This document shows, in pieces, positions 13,302-15,308 of a stretch of 15,308 nt of DNA. The notes beneath the pieces are model-generated. The model did no database searches. It was not told where the DNA came from and worked only from the letters and a program-made list of their open reading frames with translations. The stretch is from UBA3076 sp964646435 (GTDB taxonomy: Bacteria > Desulfobacterota > Dissulfuribacteria > Dissulfuribacterales > UBA3076): assembly GCA_964646435.1 (NCBI GenBank), contig CAZYEJ010000050.1, positions 1-15,308 on the forward strand, written 5' to 3'. Position 1 is the first letter of the stretch; each line of letters opens with the position of its first letter. Both the position numbers and the translations under genes were made by a program.

Positions 13302-14714
13302 ATGATGCCAGAAAGACCAAAAACATACCAAACCAACTTCAAGGGATCGCAATGGAGAAACTATCAGAGAAAGCTGAAAAGGACCGCTGCCGTAAATAAA
13401 TTTATCAGAAATATCCCTAAATACTCTGCTGTCCTTCTTTTTGTGCTTATTTTTGTTTGCGGAATAATCAGTGGTCTTAACGGAATTGCATGTCATCATA
13501 CACAGACACTTAATAGTAATACACCAGATAGCAAAGCTGATATCCATCACAGTCATAAGAAATTAATAACCAAAAGGGATATTCAGTCCCTGATTGACAG
13601 TGAATCCTTTGAAAATCTCAGGAAAAAAAGTTTTAGTTTTGTTTTCAATGAACAAAATTTCAGGGTTAATACCAGTCTTGATGTCCCCCTGCAGCAATTC
13701 ATGCTGGATAATTTGGATCCATCTACAGCTCGATATATCGGAATTGTAGCAATGGATCCAACTACAGGCAGAATATTGTCAATGGTGAGTTATGACAAAA
13801 CAGACCAACATAACAATCCATGTATCGACAATAGATTTCCTGCTGCCAGTGTTTTTAAAATAGTTACTGCTGCTGCGGCTATTGAAAAATGTGATTTTAA
13901 TTCAGGCTCCATACTTAAATACAATGGCAGGAAACACACATTATATAAATCCCAGCTTAAAAAGCGGACAAACAGATACACCAACAGGATAACATTCAGG
14001 AACTCATTCGCTCATTCCGTTAATCCCGTGTTCGGGAAAATCGGTTCGCTTTATCTTGGGAAAACCGTTCTTGAAAACTATGCTGAGGCCTTTGGATTCA
14101 ACCAAAATATTGATTTTGAGATTCCAGTTGCTCCAAGTCATGTTTCATTATCTGATGAACCTTATCAGTGGGCTGAAATTGCCTGCGGATTCAACAACGA
14201 AACCACATTATCTCCCCTCCATGGGGCATTGATAGCATCGGCGATTCTCAACCAGGGCAGGCTGGTAGAACCCACAGTTGTCGATCAGATAACTGATGAA
14301 ACCGGACAGGTCATTTATCGCAGCCATTTGGTCACCCTTAACCAGGCCATTACACCCAAATCAGCAAAGGTTGTTAATAATCTTATGGAGGCCACAATAG
14401 AATCCGGCACTTGCAGAAAGGCTTTCAGGGGTTACCGAAAAGACCAAATCCTTTCCAAGCTTAATATAGGCGGCAAAAGCGGCTCCATTGACAACAAGGC
14501 ACATGATGTCCGCTATGACTGGTTTGTGGGATTTGCCGAAGAAAAAGATGGACATGAAAAGCTTGTCATATCAGTTATTGTAGCCCATGAAAAATATATA
14601 GGCACAAGAGCAAACCATTATGCACGTATTGCAATGAAACAATATTTCCGCAATTATTTTGCAAAAAAAGATGAAAAAGTGCTTTTTAAAACAGCTTCTA
14701 GAATTGATGATTGA
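13302..14714 (+). CDS. Penicillin-binding transpeptidase, compact class B-like
   Basis: This is a 470-residue inner-membrane protein with a basic cytoplasmic N-terminus (1-40), one transmembrane helix (about 41-62), and a periplasmic transpeptidase domain. The serine-active motifs are present: AASVFK with Ser183 and Lys186, SVN at 239-241, and GGKSGS with Lys392-Ser393-Gly394 (KSG in place of the commoner KTG). TSLDVPLQQFMLDNL (124-138) and IGIVAMDPTTGRILSMVSYD (146-165) are the usual class B/FtsI-like entry to the domain. The class B dimerisation domain is largely absent: only about 60 residues separate the helix from the domain, so it is shorter than PBP2 or FtsI (about 570-640). It probably crosslinks murein, or acts in a specialised setting such as division or sporulation-like events. 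Base composition is more A/T-rich than the nrd genes, which may indicate separate origin. Confidence 0.85.
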   Translation: MMPERPKTYQTNFKGSQWRNYQRKLKRTAAVNKFIRNIPKYSAVLLFVLIFVCGIISGLNGIACHHTQTLNSNTPDSKADIHHSHKKLITKRDIQSLIDSESFENLRKKSFSFVFNEQNFRVNTSLDVPLQQFMLDNLDPSTARYIGIVAMDPTTGRILSMVSYDKTDQHNNPCIDNRFPAASVFKIVTAAAAIEKCDFNSGSILKYNGRKHTLYKSQLKKRTNRYTNRITFRNSFAHSVNPVFGKIGSLYLGKTVLENYAEAFGFNQNIDFEIPVAPSHVSLSDEPYQWAEIACGFNNETTLSPLHGALIASAILNQGRLVEPTVVDQITDETGQVIYRSHLVTLNQAITPKSAKVVNNLMEATIESGTCRKAFRGYRKDQILSKLNIGGKSGSIDNKAHDVRYDWFVGFAEEKDGHEKLVISVIVAHEKYIGTRANHYARIAMKQYFRNYFAKKDEKVLFKTASRIDD

Positions 14715-14763
14715 CGATTCCAGCAATCTTCAATTTTCAGGACAGGACCTTCTTGTGATACCT

Positions 14764-15305
14764 CTACCGTGAAGAACCCAAAGCCCAGTCTTGTATTTCA
14801 ATCCCATGATAGATAGTTTTAATATTCGTTAATCCATTATATTGCCGTTTTTGGTATTCGCTTATTGCCACGAAATGCATGGATGGATTCTGCATGATGT
14901 TAAGCCGTTGATACTGGTTTTTCTAATCCAAGTGTCTTTGGCAGGTACATGAAGAGTCATCACGATTGGCAGATCCGGATTGAATACACCGTTATAGATG
15001 TAGTCCAGCCATCCGTGCATCTGGATAATATCAATGTCGCCCCTCCTTGCCCGTTCAAGTGCCTTCAAAAGGTGTATCTTAACGGCTGTTTTTTGCTCCA
15101 TGGTGTTTTTACACACATAGTCACCAAAACTTTGCCGGATGGTCACGTATTGTTCCCCAGTAATACAGGAATCAGCGGAGCAAGCAACTATGGACTTATG
15201 GCCTAAGGACCGGAGTCCTTTATCAATATTGTAAATAATAGTTTCTATTGGACTCAGTAGTTTCCGGTTAGGTTCTTGCATATAGTTACTTTCGCTAACA
15301 CCGTA
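14764..15305 (-). pseudogene. Remnant of a GT4-type glycosyltransferase, frameshifted and truncated
   Basis: The longest open frame (start at 15281, 139 codons) reads like the N-terminal Rossmann domain of a GT4 glycosyltransferase: SPIETIIYNIDKGLRSLGHKS, then IVACSADS and GDIDIIQMHGW, then DLPIVMTLHVPAKD. It runs out into TSCRIHPCISWQ and stops at 14862. In the other frame, however, the family resemblance resumes at once: HFVAISEYQKRQYNG and IKTIYHGIEIQDW, typical of the GT4 ISxxQ...VxxxHGI inter-domain stretch, ending at TAG 14764-14766. The frame switch falls about 14890-14915. The frame is also open upstream through YGVSESNY to a TAG at 15306-15308. Only about 45 per cent of a usual 380-residue enzyme is present and the catalytic C-terminal domain is missing. 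Such enzymes make surface polysaccharide; this copy is dead. Confidence 0.75.
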
Positions 15306-15308
15306 CTA

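Noticed and set aside
1..15308. CRISPR arrays, tRNA or rRNA genes, riboswitches and intact transposases
   Set aside because: I looked for regularly spaced repeats, cloverleaf-like segments, long conserved non-coding blocks and transposase motifs and saw none.

Overview
The window looks like a chromosomal segment of an anaerobic, Gram-negative, deltaproteobacterial-type organism, probably Desulfobacterota. The grounds are an oxygen-sensitive class III ribonucleotide reductase, a set of envelope and murein enzymes typical of a Gram-negative cell, and protein families common in sulfate reducers (COG4976-type TPR-methyltransferase, COG2231 glycosylase, TIGR00266 protein). The taxonomic call is inference. 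No tRNA, rRNA, CRISPR array or intact insertion sequence was seen.

Region 1 (1-3460) is accessory and worn. Two copies of a dispersed repeat in opposite orientation, one cut by the left edge (1-114) and one at 3298-3460, bracket a Phd/YefM-ParE toxin-antitoxin pair with a readable self-regulated promoter, a frameshifted remnant of a DUF4143-type ATPase, a TPR-methyltransferase fusion, and an unrecognised membrane protein. The right-hand repeat supplies the stop codon of the next gene, a COG2231 base-excision glycosylase, just where its fourth cluster cysteine would be expected.

Region 2 (4179-10194) holds a small membrane protein and, divergent from it, a co-directed row: a membrane M48 metalloprotease with a TPR tail, a YjbQ protein, a GYF_2/TIGR00266 protein, a membrane-anchored M23 endopeptidase-like protein, and an MltB-like lytic transglycosylase. 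Several of these overlap or are closely spaced. Together they suggest envelope quality control and murein remodelling. A perfect 10-bp inverted repeat lies in the divergent intergenic region.

Region 3 (10199-13103) is the nrdD-nrdG operon on the minus strand. It has a strong sigma70-like promoter and two NrdR-box-like palindromes 31 bp apart that overlap or follow the -10 element, so deoxynucleotide supply is probably repressed through NrdR.

Region 4 (13214-15308) begins with a REP-like palindromic repeat, followed by a compact penicillin-binding transpeptidase and the frameshifted, truncated remnant of a GT4-type glycosyltransferase running to the right edge. No wholly new defence or mobile system is evident. 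The points most worth a second look are the repeat-mediated truncation of the glycosylase, the inverted repeat pair around the accessory block, and the nrd control region.
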